64,000 bases of DNA. Origin: JASHUC01 sp035606175 (GTDB taxonomy: Bacteria; Pseudomonadota; Gammaproteobacteria; Steroidobacterales; Steroidobacteraceae). This document shows, one piece after another, positions 53,338 through 62,585 of this stretch. Numbering within the stretch: the stretch's first letter is position 1; every line of letters starts with the position of its first letter. Under the pieces are notes generated by a model. The model ran no database searches, was not told the origin of the DNA, and worked only from the letters and a program-made list of their open reading frames with translations. The stretch covers positions 62,001-126,000 of the forward strand of contig DATNFW010000032.1 of the NCBI GenBank assembly GCA_035606175.1, read 5' to 3'. The translations under genes were made by a program, and so were the position numbers.

Positions 53338-54374
53338 CCTTGGACCGCAGAATCAGTGTTGCGCCGATGATGGGGCGGACGGACCGCCACTGCCGGTATT
53401 TCCTGCGCGGTTTCTCGGCACGGATGCTCCTCTACACGGAGATGATCGCCGCAAGCGATCTGCTGCGCGGGGACGGCGCTCGATTGCTCGAATTCGACCC
53501 CGAGGAACACCCCGTCGCGCTGCAACTCGGAGGCTGTGACCCGCGAGAGTTGGCGGCCGCGGCTCACGCAGGTGAGCAGGCGGGATATGACGAAATCAAT
53601 CTCAATTGCGGCTGCCCGAGCGACCGCGCGACGGGCGGGGTGTTCGGCGCCTATCTGATGCAGCAGCCGCAGGTCGTCGCGGCCTGTGTCGCCGCGATGC
53701 GCGCCGCAGTTCGCGTGCCGGTGACGGTGAAGATGCGCATCGGCGTCATCGAGGGCCGCGGTCCGGCGGCGATCGAGGCCGGGCGCCGTTTCGACGAGGC
53801 GGAGCGAGCTGCGCTGCATCGGTTTGTCGGCGAAGTGCGCGATGCCGGTTGCGATGCCGTGATCGTGCATGCGCGCAAAGCGGTGCTCGGGGGGCTGTCG
53901 GCGCAGGACAATCGGGAGATTCCCCCGCTCAAATACGACGTCGTGAGCGAACTCAAGAGAGGCTTTCCCGATCTGCAGGTGGTCGTGAATGGCGGTCTTC
54001 GCGAGCCGCACGCGATCCTCGCAGCGCTCGATGACCTGGACGGCATCATGCTCGGGCGCGAGGCGTATCACCGGCCCATCGTCCTCTCTCGGCTCGACGC
54101 GCTCGTTTTCGGCATGCCGCGCGCACCGATGGCGACGACGCGCGCGCATGCCATCGAGCGTATGCGGGGGTACACCGAGCGTCAGCTGGCGCGCGGTGAG
54201 AGGCTGTCCGCCGTCGTCCGTCACTTGCAAGGGCTGTACGCGGGCGAGCCCGGCGCGCAGGAATTCCGGCGCGTATTGAGCGAGGGAGCGCGGCGTCGGG
54301 GCGCGGGCACGGAGGTGTTGACGGAGGCGTTTGAAAGCGCTGATCGAGCGCCGGCCCGCAGGTCGTCACCGTGA
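53334..54374 (+). CDS. dusA: tRNA-dihydrouridine synthase A
   Basis: Flavoenzyme reducing U20/U20a of tRNAs. 346 residues. SVAPMMGRTDRHCRYF, the catalytic Cys in INLNCGCPSD, VPVTVKMRIG, and VNGGLREP, with the DusA signature VIVHARKAVLGGLS. Start GTG 53334 overlapping the GH51 stop, or TTG 53340; no ATG is in a suitable place. Coupling to GH51 seems incidental. Confidence 0.94.
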   Translation: MTLDRRISVAPMMGRTDRHCRYFLRGFSARMLLYTEMIAASDLLRGDGARLLEFDPEEHPVALQLGGCDPRELAAAAHAGEQAGYDEINLNCGCPSDRATGGVFGAYLMQQPQVVAACVAAMRAAVRVPVTVKMRIGVIEGRGPAAIEAGRRFDEAERAALHRFVGEVRDAGCDAVIVHARKAVLGGLSAQDNREIPPLKYDVVSELKRGFPDLQVVVNGGLREPHAILAALDDLDGIMLGREAYHRPIVLSRLDALVFGMPRAPMATTRAHAIERMRGYTERQLARGERLSAVVRHLQGLYAGEPGAQEFRRVLSEGARRRGAGTEVLTEAFESADRAPARRSSP

Positions 54375-54443
54375 TTGTTTCCTCACCGGCTCGTTCGAGC
54401 CAATCCGCGCAGAGGCTGCAGGCTGCTCGATGCGGCGGCGCGC

Positions 54444-55091
54444 TCAACTCGGCAGCATGTGCATGTACGGCTCGGCCTCGCGGAGCGCGCGCGCGTAGGA
54501 AGGCCGTGCCTTGAGGCGATCCAGGTACGACATCGCGGCCGGATGGCTCTGGCGGAAGGGGCCATAGAAACGGTCGCCGTAGAAGAGCGCGGGTGCTGCC
54601 GAGCAGTCGGCGAGCGTGAAATCATCGCCCGCGGCCCAGCGCCGGCCGGCGGTCATCTCGGATTCGAAGCGATCGAGCCCGCGCCGATAGAGTGCTTTCG
54701 CCTCATCGACACCATATGCATCGCGCTTGTCTGGCGGCCGGTTCCGGTCGAATGCGAATTTCTGCATCGGGGTGTGCAGGTAATTGTCGAAGAAGCGGTC
54801 GACGAGCCGCACGTGAAGCGCGCGATCCGGATCGTCCGGAATCAGCTTCGCCGGGCCCGGAAAGTGTCGCGCGAGGTATTCGATGATGATGCTCGACTCC
54901 GGAAGGGTCACGCTGCGGCTCGAATCCCGCAGTACCGGGAATCGGGCCAGGGGCCAGAGGCTCTGCAGCTCGGCGAAGACGGCCGGATCGTCCACCAGCT
55001 TAGGCTCGAAGGGAACGTCGTTCTCGTAGAAGGCGATGAGCACCTTGTGGCAATACGATGAGAGCGGGTGCAAATAAAGCTCGAGCGCCAT
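54444..55091 (-). CDS. Glutathione S-transferase family protein
   Basis: 215 residues. The N-terminal thioredoxin-like domain opens LYLHPLSSYCHKVLIAFYEND, with RFPVLRD and LPESSIIIEYLARHF for glutathione binding. The all-alpha C-terminal domain includes the N-capping motif DFTLADCSAAPAL. Substrate unknown. Convergent with dusA and upstream-neighboured by anmK on the same strand. Confidence 0.92.
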   Translation of the reverse strand: MALELYLHPLSSYCHKVLIAFYENDVPFEPKLVDDPAVFAELQSLWPLARFPVLRDSSRSVTLPESSIIIEYLARHFPGPAKLIPDDPDRALHVRLVDRFFDNYLHTPMQKFAFDRNRPPDKRDAYGVDEAKALYRRGLDRFESEMTAGRRWAAGDDFTLADCSAAPALFYGDRFYGPFRQSHPAAMSYLDRLKARPSYARALREAEPYMHMLPS

Positions 55092-55137
55092 CCGTTACTC
55101 CTTCCCTCGATGCATGCAGCGCGGGCTCGCCCGCGAA

Positions 55138-56265
55138 TCAAACGCGCCGCGGCGCGGCGATCCGGCCCCCCTTCAGGGGCGCTTTGACGCCGGTCGTGAG
55201 CGGAAACGTGATGGGCAGCCCTCGCAGCGTGCGCATCCCGAGATAGGCAAAGCACTCGGCCTCGATCGCATCGCCTCGCCAGCCGACCGCCTCGGCGGGC
55301 TCCGGCGCGACGCGCGCTCGCGCGCGCAGGGCATCGAGGATGGCCGGATTCTTGCGCCCGCCGCCGCAAACAACGATCTGCGCAGGTCGCCTCGGCAACT
55401 GCTCGAGCGCTTTGGCGACGGCCGCGGCGATGAGCGCGGTCAAGGTTGCCGCGCCGTCTTCCGGGCTCAATCCGTTCGCAAGCGATGCGGAGAAGCTGTT
55501 CCGGTCGAGCGACTTGGGTGGCGAAGCCGAGAAGAACGGATGCTCGAGCCAGAGCGCGAGTCGCGTCTCATCGACGCGACCGCGCGCCGCGAGCCTGCCA
55601 TCCCGATCCATCTCGCCGAGGCCGCATGCGACCATCCAGTCGTTGAGCGGCGCGCTCGCCGGACCGGTGTCGAATGCGACGAGCGCATCGCCTCCTCCCC
55701 ACCAGGTGATGTTTGCAACGCCGCCGAGATTGAGAACGGCGGAGTCCCGCAGGCCGCCCGCTTTCCTCAAAAGAGCCGCGTGATAGATCGCCGCAAGCGG
55801 AGCGCCCTGCCCTCCCGCTCTCATATCGGCCGTGCGGAAATCGTATGCGACCCGAATGCCGAGTTTGCGGGCCATCTCGCCGCCGTCGCCGAGCTGTCGC
55901 GTGTTGCCGCGCCGGTCCGCCGCCGGCGCACGGTGCAGAACGGTCTGGCCGTGAAAGCCGACGATCGCGATCTCCCTCGCCGGAAGACCGCAATCTCCGA
56001 GGAATTGACCGACCGCCTCGGCTTGCGCGGCGGTCAGAGCCGCCTCGGCCGCGCGGAAGATTGCAGGCTCTTCTCCCTCGAATTGCCATTCCAATGCCGC
56101 AGCGAGCGCAGCACTCAATAGCGCTTTGAGGCCCGCCGGGTAGGGAGCGAGCCTCCAGGGCCCGAGCTCTTCGATCTCATCCCCGTCGGTGCGCACGGCG
56201 GCAATGTCGATCATGCCGTCGAGCACGGTGCCAGTCATGAGACCGATGGCCCAGGAGGGATTCAT
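55138..56265 (-). CDS. anmK: Anhydro-N-acetylmuramic acid kinase
   Basis: Murein-recycling kinase that opens and phosphorylates anhydro-MurNAc. 375 residues. N-terminal GLMTGTVLDGMIDIAAV corresponds to the usual GLMSGTSLDGVD motif with Ser-to-Val change. VGFHGQTVLHRA, FRTADMRAGGQGAPLA, AVLNLGGVANIT, AFDTGPASAPLND and VVCGGGRKN follow. Lies 8 bp after ubiA on the same strand. Confidence 0.94.
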   Translation of the reverse strand: MNPSWAIGLMTGTVLDGMIDIAAVRTDGDEIEELGPWRLAPYPAGLKALLSAALAAALEWQFEGEEPAIFRAAEAALTAAQAEAVGQFLGDCGLPAREIAIVGFHGQTVLHRAPAADRRGNTRQLGDGGEMARKLGIRVAYDFRTADMRAGGQGAPLAAIYHAALLRKAGGLRDSAVLNLGGVANITWWGGGDALVAFDTGPASAPLNDWMVACGLGEMDRDGRLAARGRVDETRLALWLEHPFFSASPPKSLDRNSFSASLANGLSPEDGAATLTALIAAAVAKALEQLPRRPAQIVVCGGGRKNPAILDALRARARVAPEPAEAVGWRGDAIEAECFAYLGMRTLRGLPITFPLTTGVKAPLKGGRIAAPRRV

Positions 56266-56273
56266 CTTTGCGC

Positions 56274-57209
56274 CTACCGGCCGGCGTAGAGGTACTGCAG
56301 CGCGATACCGATGAAAATGACCATTCCGACGTAATTGTTGTTGAGGAAGGCGTGCAGGCAGGCGGCGGGCTCACGCTTGCGGATGAGCCACTGCTGATAG
56401 GCGAAAAGGAGCGCGGCACCCCCGAGCCCGGCGTAGTACCACGCCCCGAAATGCATGCTGCGGCCGGCGAGAGCGAGGGCGGCGAGCATCAGCACCTGCA
56501 GCATCGCGATCATCGCTTTGTCCATGTCCGCGAACAGGATCGCGGTCGATTTGACTCCGAGCTTGAGATCGTCGTCGCGATCGACCATCGCGTACATGGT
56601 GTCGTAGACGACGGCCCAGATCACCGCCGCGATGAACAGAACCCACGCGACGCGCGGCAAGGTGTGCAGCTGCGCGGAGAATGCCATGGGAATGCCCCAG
56701 CCCCCGAAGGAGATGCCGAGGTAGACCTGCGGCAACGCGAAAAAGCGCTTCACGAGCGGATAGGACACGGTGAGCGCGGCGCCGACCAGGGAGAGCTCCA
56801 CCGTGAAGCGGTCGAGCCGCGTCACGAGCAAGAGCGCCGCGAGACCGAGCACGCAGAACACGGCGAGCGCCTCGTGCGGGGATACGCGGCGCGCGGCAAG
56901 CGGACGCTCGCGGGTGCGCTTGACGTGCGGATCGATGTTCCGGTCCGCGAGGTCGTTGATGATGCAGCCGGCGGCGCGCATGACGAACACGCCGAGAATG
57001 AAAATGACGAGCACTTTTTGGTTGGGATGGCCGCTGCCCGCAACCCAAAGCGCCCAGAGCACGGGCCAGAGCAGCAGCCACGTGCCGATCGGGCGGTCGA
57101 GCCGGCCGAGGAGAGCGTACTCGCGGATGCGGCGCGCGAGCCGATACCACCACGGCGCATCGCGAGCGGCGGGCGGCGCGACGAAAAAGTCCGGAGTCGT
57201 GACGGCCAT
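56274..57209 (-). CDS. ubiA: 4-hydroxybenzoate polyprenyltransferase
   Basis: Membrane prenyltransferase of ubiquinone synthesis. 311 residues, about eight TM helices. First Asp motif NDLADRNIDPHVKRT (about 105-120) and second DRDDDLKLGVKST, both for Mg-diphosphate binding. RLDRPIGTWLLLWPVLWAL is the conserved first helix. recG ends 47 bp upstream. Confidence 0.96.
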   Translation of the reverse strand: MAVTTPDFFVAPPAARDAPWWYRLARRIREYALLGRLDRPIGTWLLLWPVLWALWVAGSGHPNQKVLVIFILGVFVMRAAGCIINDLADRNIDPHVKRTRERPLAARRVSPHEALAVFCVLGLAALLLVTRLDRFTVELSLVGAALTVSYPLVKRFFALPQVYLGISFGGWGIPMAFSAQLHTLPRVAWVLFIAAVIWAVVYDTMYAMVDRDDDLKLGVKSTAILFADMDKAMIAMLQVLMLAALALAGRSMHFGAWYYAGLGGAALLFAYQQWLIRKREPAACLHAFLNNNYVGMVIFIGIALQYLYAGR

Positions 57210-57256
57210 TGCGAGAAGACTACCCGAAGCCCGCGGGGACTCGCCGGTACGGGCTC

Positions 57257-59533
57257 TCAGCCCACACGCCCATAGCGCTCACTCGCGCCGATCCAGCGCG
57301 CCGTGAGCGGACCAATGCGCTCGGGGTGCTCGCGCAGCATCCGCTCCGCTGCTGCTTGCACCCTCGGCAGTAGATCGGCATCGCGCAGGAGGTCCGCGAC
57401 GCGCATTTGCGCAAGCCCGGTCTGGCGCGTGCCGAGGAGCTCGCCGGGTCCACGCAGCTCGAGGTCGCGCCGTGCGATCTCGAACCCGTCGCTCGTCTCG
57501 CGTATCACTCGCAGTCGCTCGCGCGCGAGCTCCGAAAGCGGGGCGCGGTAAAGGAGCACGCAGGAGCTCGCATCCGATCCCCGCCCGACGCGCCCACGCA
57601 GCTGGTGCAGCTGGGCGAGGCCGAGCGCCTCGGCGTTCTCGATCACCATGAGCGTGGCGTTCGGCACGTCGACTCCCACCTCGATCACGGTGGTGGCGAC
57701 GAGCAGCTGGAGCTTGCCCGCTTTGAATGCGGCCATGGTGCGCTCCTTCGCGGCCGGCGGCTGCCGCCCGTGGACGAGCCCGATGCGCACCTCCGGCAGA
57801 GCCTCCGCAAGCAGCGCGGCGGTCTCCTCGGCGGCCTGATAGCGCAGCTCCTCGGACTCCTCGATGAGCGGACACACCCAGTACACCTGTGACCCCGAAC
57901 GGCAAGCATCGAGGATGCGCTGCACGACCTCCTGCCTGCGCTGCTCCGGAACGACGACGGTGCGCACCGGCGTGCGGCCCGGCGGCAGCTCGTCGATCAC
58001 CGAGATATCGAGATCGGCATACGCCGTCATCGCAAGCGTCCGCGGTATCGGCGTCGCCGTCATGATGAGCTGATGCGGGACACGTCCGCCCACCGCTCCT
58101 TTCTCTTGCAGCTTCAGGCGCTGCTGCACACCGAACCGGTGCTGCTCGTCGACGATCATCAGCGCCAGGTGGCGGAAATTGATGCCTTCTTGAAACAAAG
58201 CGTGCGTTCCTACGATGATTTGTATCTCTCCTGAGGCAATCGTCTCGAGCGCGCTGCGACGCGTGCGCGCCGGCATCGACCCGGAGACGAGGGCCACCGG
58301 GATGCCGAGCCGCTGAAACCATGCGCTGAAATTGCGCCAATGCTGCTCGGCGAGCAGCTCCGTGGGCGCCATCAGCGCCGCCTGCCGGCCGCTCCCGGCC
58401 GCGAGCGCCGCGGCCGCGGCGGCAACGACCGTCTTACCGCAACCGACATCCCCCTGCAGCAGGCGCACCATCGGACGGCTCCCGCGCAAGTCGGCCAGCA
58501 GCTCCCCCCACGCCCGATGCTGTGCGCTCGTCAATTGGAACGGGAGCGCATCGATCAGCCGTTTTGCGAGATCGCCGGGATCCTCGAGCGGCCAGGCGGG
58601 ATCGGTCTGGGCCGCGTCTTTCACCAGCCGCAGAGCGAGCTGGTGTGCGAGCAGCTCCTCGAAGGCGAGCCGTCGCTGCGCGGGATGGCGGCCTTCGGCG
58701 AGGACTTCGAGGCTTGTGGAGGGCGGGGGTCGATGAACGAAGCGCAGCGCCTCCCCGAGCGAGGGCAGCTTCATCGCCGCGAGCAGCTCCGGCGGAATCC
58801 AGTCACTCACCTGCGGTGTGCGCATGGCGGTCGGGCGCGTGGCGCGCTCCGCGCCCGCGCTCTGCTCCGCGCGCGCGCTCTGCTCCGAGCCCCCGCGGCG
58901 CTCGGAGCTCTCGAGCTGCTCCAGCGCCTGTGCGACCAACGCGCGCAGTCGCCCTTGGGCGAGGCCTTCCGTCGACGGATAGATCGGCGTCAGGCTCGGC
59001 TCGAGCGGCTGGGCGGTCTCGACGATGCGCTGATACTCCGGATGAACGATCTCGAGGCCCAGCGGACCGCGGCGCACTTCACCAAAACAACGCAGCCGCG
59101 TGCCCCGCGCGAGGCCTGCCTGCTGGGCCGCCGAGAAATGGAAGAAGCGCAAAGTGAGAAACCCCGAGCCGTCGGAGATGCGCGAGAGCAGCTGTCTCCT
59201 TTTGCGGTACGCAATCTCGGTGAGCTGCACTTCCCCTTCCACTGCAGCGCGCTGGCCCGGCGCGAGAGAGCCAATCGCCTTCAGTCGTGTGCGATCCTCG
59301 TAGCGCAAGGGAAGCACGAACAGCAGGTCCTGAACTCGCTCGATGCCGAGGCGGCGGAGCCGCTCGGCGAGGAGCCCCCCCACACCGCGAAGGGAGGTGA
59401 TCGGCCGCTGCTCGAGCGAGGGTTCGCTGGCTCGGAGCGAGGCCGCGCTCGTATCGCGGCGCCGTCGTTTCGTCTCGACGGCAGTGGGCTCAGCCAAGCG
59501 CGAGCACACCCTCGACCTCCACCCGCGCTCCAC
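57257..59533 (-). CDS. recG: ATP-dependent DNA helicase RecG
   Basis: Remodels stalled forks and Holliday junctions. 758 residues from ATG 59533, longer than the usual ~690. The extra ~40 residues are Arg-rich; GTG 59509 is an alternative. Wedge domain with LRYEDRTRLKAIGSL, Walker A LQGDVGCGKTVVA, Walker B IVDEQHRFGVQQR, TATPIPRTLAM, then ENAEALGLAQLHQLRGRVGRG. The start overlaps the ridA 3' end by 44 bp. Confidence 0.96.
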   Translation of the reverse strand: MERGWRSRVCSRLAEPTAVETKRRRRDTSAASLRASEPSLEQRPITSLRGVGGLLAERLRRLGIERVQDLLFVLPLRYEDRTRLKAIGSLAPGQRAAVEGEVQLTEIAYRKRRQLLSRISDGSGFLTLRFFHFSAAQQAGLARGTRLRCFGEVRRGPLGLEIVHPEYQRIVETAQPLEPSLTPIYPSTEGLAQGRLRALVAQALEQLESSERRGGSEQSARAEQSAGAERATRPTAMRTPQVSDWIPPELLAAMKLPSLGEALRFVHRPPPSTSLEVLAEGRHPAQRRLAFEELLAHQLALRLVKDAAQTDPAWPLEDPGDLAKRLIDALPFQLTSAQHRAWGELLADLRGSRPMVRLLQGDVGCGKTVVAAAAAALAAGSGRQAALMAPTELLAEQHWRNFSAWFQRLGIPVALVSGSMPARTRRSALETIASGEIQIIVGTHALFQEGINFRHLALMIVDEQHRFGVQQRLKLQEKGAVGGRVPHQLIMTATPIPRTLAMTAYADLDISVIDELPPGRTPVRTVVVPEQRRQEVVQRILDACRSGSQVYWVCPLIEESEELRYQAAEETAALLAEALPEVRIGLVHGRQPPAAKERTMAAFKAGKLQLLVATTVIEVGVDVPNATLMVIENAEALGLAQLHQLRGRVGRGSDASSCVLLYRAPLSELARERLRVIRETSDGFEIARRDLELRGPGELLGTRQTGLAQMRVADLLRDADLLPRVQAAAERMLREHPERIGPLTARWIGASERYGRVG

Positions 59534-59873
59534 GCGGCAGCGCAGCCACGCCGATCGCGGCCCGGGCGGGATAGGGTGCGGGGAAGTAGGCGGACATCGC
59601 CTCGTTGACCTTGCCGAAATGCGCGAGATCGGTCAGGAAAACCGTAACCTTCGCGATCTGCGCGAGCGATCCGCCCGCAGCCTCGGCGATCGCCTTCAAG
59701 TTCTCGAGCGCGCGCCGGATCTCCGCCTCGATGTCGCCCGTCACCATCTCGCCTGTCGCCGGATCGAGCGGAATCTGGCCCGAAATGTACACGGTGTCCC
59801 CGACGCGCACTGCCTGGGAGTAAGTGCCGATCGCCTGCGGCGCGCGGCCGGTCTCGATGATCTCGCGCTTCAC
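59490..59873 (-). CDS. ridA: RidA family reactive intermediate deaminase
   Basis: Deaminates 2-aminoacrylate and similar imines. 127 residues with the family core AIGTYSQAVRVGDTVYISGQIPLDP, the Arg-containing PARAAIGVAALPRGARVEVE (Arg/Glu ligands). The start is GTG 59873, overlapping the spoT stop (GTGA). Between spoT and recG, a position seen in related gammaproteobacteria. Confidence 0.95.
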   Translation of the reverse strand: MKREIIETGRAPQAIGTYSQAVRVGDTVYISGQIPLDPATGEMVTGDIEAEIRRALENLKAIAEAAGGSLAQIAKVTVFLTDLAHFGKVNEAMSAYFPAPYPARAAIGVAALPRGARVEVEGVLALG

Positions 59874-62074
59874 GATTTTTGCTCCGGTTGCCTGCGACCC
59901 TTCGTGCTCGAATGCGCGGCGATCGTGCGCGCGACTCGCAGCACATCGGGCATGCGGCGGATCGTGCGGATGATACGCGCGAGATGCTTGCGGTCGCGCA
60001 CCTTCAGCTCGAATACGAGCGCGGAGGTATCGATATCGCGCTCTTCCACCGAAACGTGATCGATGTTCGTCTCCGTGCTCGCGATCGCTGCCGCGACGTT
60101 CGCGAGCACGCCCATCCGGTTCGGCACGTCGACCCGGACCTGCGAGCTGAAGAACCGCTCGGGGGTTGCCTGCCAGGACACGGGCAGCCACTTCTCCGGA
60201 TGCTTGCGGTAATCCTCGACGTTCACGCAGGTCTCGCGGTGGATGACGATGCCGCGTCCGCTCGAGAGAAACGCGAAGATCGGATCGTACGGGATTGGAA
60301 AGCAGCAGCGCGCATACGACACGAGCAGTCCCTCGGTGCCGGCAACCGCGAGCGGTGCCGGCGGTCCGACCGGTGCGCCCGGTTCCTGCGGCTCGGCTGG
60401 CAAGAGCCGGCGCGCGACGAGCGGCGCGAGGCGCTCGCCGAGGCCGATCTTCTCGCTGAGCTCATCGAGGTCCTTCATGCCGAGCTCGGCGATCGCGGCA
60501 TGCATCTGCTCGGGGGCGATCTCCTCGATCGACAGCTGGAATTCGCCGAGCGACTGGTTGAGCAGCCGCTGACCGAGCGCGATGGCCTCCGTGCGCCGCA
60601 AGCTCTTCAAGTAATGACGGATCGCGCTGCGCGCCTTCGCCGTCACCACGAAGTTGACCCACGCGGGATTCGGCATTGCGCCCTTCGCGGTCATGATCTC
60701 GACGGTCTGGCCGTTGCGCAGCACCGTACGCAACGGGGAGAGGCGCCGGTCGACTTTCGCGGCGACGCAGCGGTTGCCGATGTCCGTATGCACCGCGTAG
60801 GCGAAGTCGACGACGGTCGAGCCGCTCGGCAGGCGCAGGATCTCGCCCCGCGGGGTGAAGACGTAGACCTTGTCGGGAAAGAGATCGACTCTGACGCTCT
60901 CGAGAAACTCCTCGGAGCTTCCACCGTCCTGCAGCTCGACGAGGTGCCGCAGCCACTCGCGCGCGCGCTCGTGCTGTGGGGATCCGGGGTCCTCGCCCGT
61001 CTTGTAGCGCCAGTGCGCGGCGATGCCCGACTCGGCGACGCGGTGCATCTCGTCCGTGCGGATCTGCACCTCGATGGGCACGCCGTTCGGCCCGAACAAT
61101 GTCGTGTGCAAAGACTGATAGCCATTGACACGCGGGATCGCGATGTAGTCTTTGAATCGGCCCGGCATGGGTTTGAAGACGCCGTGCACGCAGCCGAGCG
61201 CGCGGTAGCACGTGTCGGCGGAGTCGACCACGATCCTGAGGCCGTACACGTCGACGATCTCGTTGAGAGGGGCGCGTTTGCGACGCATCTTGCGATAGAT
61301 GCTGTAGAGGTGCTTCTCGCGCCGCTCGACGCGCGCCGCGATGCCGTTTTTGATGAGGGCCGCGGTGATCTGCTGCTCGATCTTCTTCAGGAACTCTTTC
61401 TGATTGCCGCGGGCGCGCTTCAAGGCACGCTCGAGGACGTGGTAGCGCTGCGGATAGAGCGCGGCGAAACCGAGGTCCTCGAGCTCGAGCTTCAGGTTGT
61501 ACAGGCCGAGGCGCTCTGCGATCGGGGCATAGATGTCGAGCGTCTCGCGCGCGACGGCGCGGCGCCTCGCGGGAGTCATCGCCTCGATCGTGCGCATGTT
61601 GTGCGTGCGGTCGGCGAGCTTCACCAGCACCACGCGCAGATCGCGCACCATGGCGAGGAGCATTTTGCGGAAGCTCTCCGCCTGCGCCTCCTCGCGGCTC
61701 TTGAATTTGATTTGATCGAGCTTCGTCACTCCATCGACGAGCTCGGCGACATCCGCGCCGAAGCGCTCCGCGAGCTGATCCTTCGGCGTCGGGGTGTCCT
61801 CGATCACGTCATGGAGGATCGCCGCGACCAGGGTGTCCGCGTCGAGATGCAGATCGGCGAGGATGGATGCGGCCGCTACCGGATGCGCAATGAACGGCTC
61901 ACCGGAGAGGCGCTTCTGACCCTTGTGGGCGGAGGCGCCGAACTCCGCGGCCTCGCGGATGCGCTCGACTTGGTCGGGCGGCAAGTAGCTGCCGACAGTG
62001 GCAAGCAGCTCCTTGAGACCCGGAGTGCGCCTTCCGCCGGGGAGCAGTCCCAGGAGCGAAGACGCATAGTCCAT
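59870..62074 (-). CDS. spoT: Bifunctional (p)ppGpp synthetase/hydrolase
   Basis: Stringent-response enzyme. 734 residues. HD hydrolase domain with HPVAAASILADLHLDADTLVAAILHDVIEDT-like region (intact HD), synthetase with RVNGYQSLHTTLFGPNG, TGS domain VYVFTPRGEILRLPSGSTVVDFAYAVHT and C-terminal ACT domain with RVDVPNRMGVLANVAAAIA. Both active sites look complete, favouring SpoT/Rel over RelA. Follows rpoZ by 18 bp. Confidence 0.97.
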   Translation of the reverse strand: MDYASSLLGLLPGGRRTPGLKELLATVGSYLPPDQVERIREAAEFGASAHKGQKRLSGEPFIAHPVAAASILADLHLDADTLVAAILHDVIEDTPTPKDQLAERFGADVAELVDGVTKLDQIKFKSREEAQAESFRKMLLAMVRDLRVVLVKLADRTHNMRTIEAMTPARRRAVARETLDIYAPIAERLGLYNLKLELEDLGFAALYPQRYHVLERALKRARGNQKEFLKKIEQQITAALIKNGIAARVERREKHLYSIYRKMRRKRAPLNEIVDVYGLRIVVDSADTCYRALGCVHGVFKPMPGRFKDYIAIPRVNGYQSLHTTLFGPNGVPIEVQIRTDEMHRVAESGIAAHWRYKTGEDPGSPQHERAREWLRHLVELQDGGSSEEFLESVRVDLFPDKVYVFTPRGEILRLPSGSTVVDFAYAVHTDIGNRCVAAKVDRRLSPLRTVLRNGQTVEIMTAKGAMPNPAWVNFVVTAKARSAIRHYLKSLRRTEAIALGQRLLNQSLGEFQLSIEEIAPEQMHAAIAELGMKDLDELSEKIGLGERLAPLVARRLLPAEPQEPGAPVGPPAPLAVAGTEGLLVSYARCCFPIPYDPIFAFLSSGRGIVIHRETCVNVEDYRKHPEKWLPVSWQATPERFFSSQVRVDVPNRMGVLANVAAAIASTETNIDHVSVEERDIDTSALVFELKVRDRKHLARIIRTIRRMPDVLRVARTIAAHSSTKGRRQPEQKS

Positions 62075-62092
62075 ACGAAAGCTGGAGGTGGC

Positions 62093-62374
62093 TCAGTCTC
62101 CGAGCCCGAACTGGGGTGCGCGGAAGGTCGATTCCCGTTCCAGCTCCGGCACGGCAGGCTGCTCAGGCTGAGGCTCGGGCTCGCGCAGCATCTCGGCAGT
62201 GATGTTGCCCTCGGCGATCTCGCGAAGCGCGACCACGGTCGGCTTGTCATTCTCCCAGGCGATCGTCGGCTCGGCCCCGTTCGCGAGCCGGCGCGCGCGC
62301 TGTGCGGCGAGCAGCACCAGCTGGAAGAGGTTCTCGACGTTCTGCAGGCAATCTTCGACGGTGACTCGTGCCAT
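62093..62374 (-). CDS. rpoZ: RNA polymerase omega subunit
   Basis: 93 residues starting MARVTVEDCLQNVENLFQLV with AAQRARRL and DKPTVVALREIAEGNIT, the omega signature. The C-terminal ~30 residues are Pro/Glu-rich. It helps assemble RNA polymerase and is part of one ppGpp site, fitting its link with spoT. Confidence 0.97.
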   Translation of the reverse strand: MARVTVEDCLQNVENLFQLVLLAAQRARRLANGAEPTIAWENDKPTVVALREIAEGNITAEMLREPEPQPEQPAVPELERESTFRAPQFGLGD

Positions 62375-62585
62375 GGCTCGGTTCGTGGATCCTGGAAGTG
62401 GGCGCCCGCGGGTGCGAGCGAGGATGGTCGTAAATTATATGAAAGTGGCCGCTTTTTAGCCAGAACCACTCGAGCCGCGAGCGCCTCCGGCGAGGCGGCA
62501 GAAGGGTGTCGGGCGGGGCCTTGGGACGGTCTGGGGGACGGGTCGCGGGACGAGTCTCGGTGAAGGGTATCCGGCACCCCTGCGG

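Noticed and set aside
59879..62563. Nearly 900-codon open frame on the plus strand opposite spoT and rpoZ
   Set aside because: Low-complexity Arg/Leu/Asp-rich translation antisense to well-identified genes; it reflects GC-rich codon bias.
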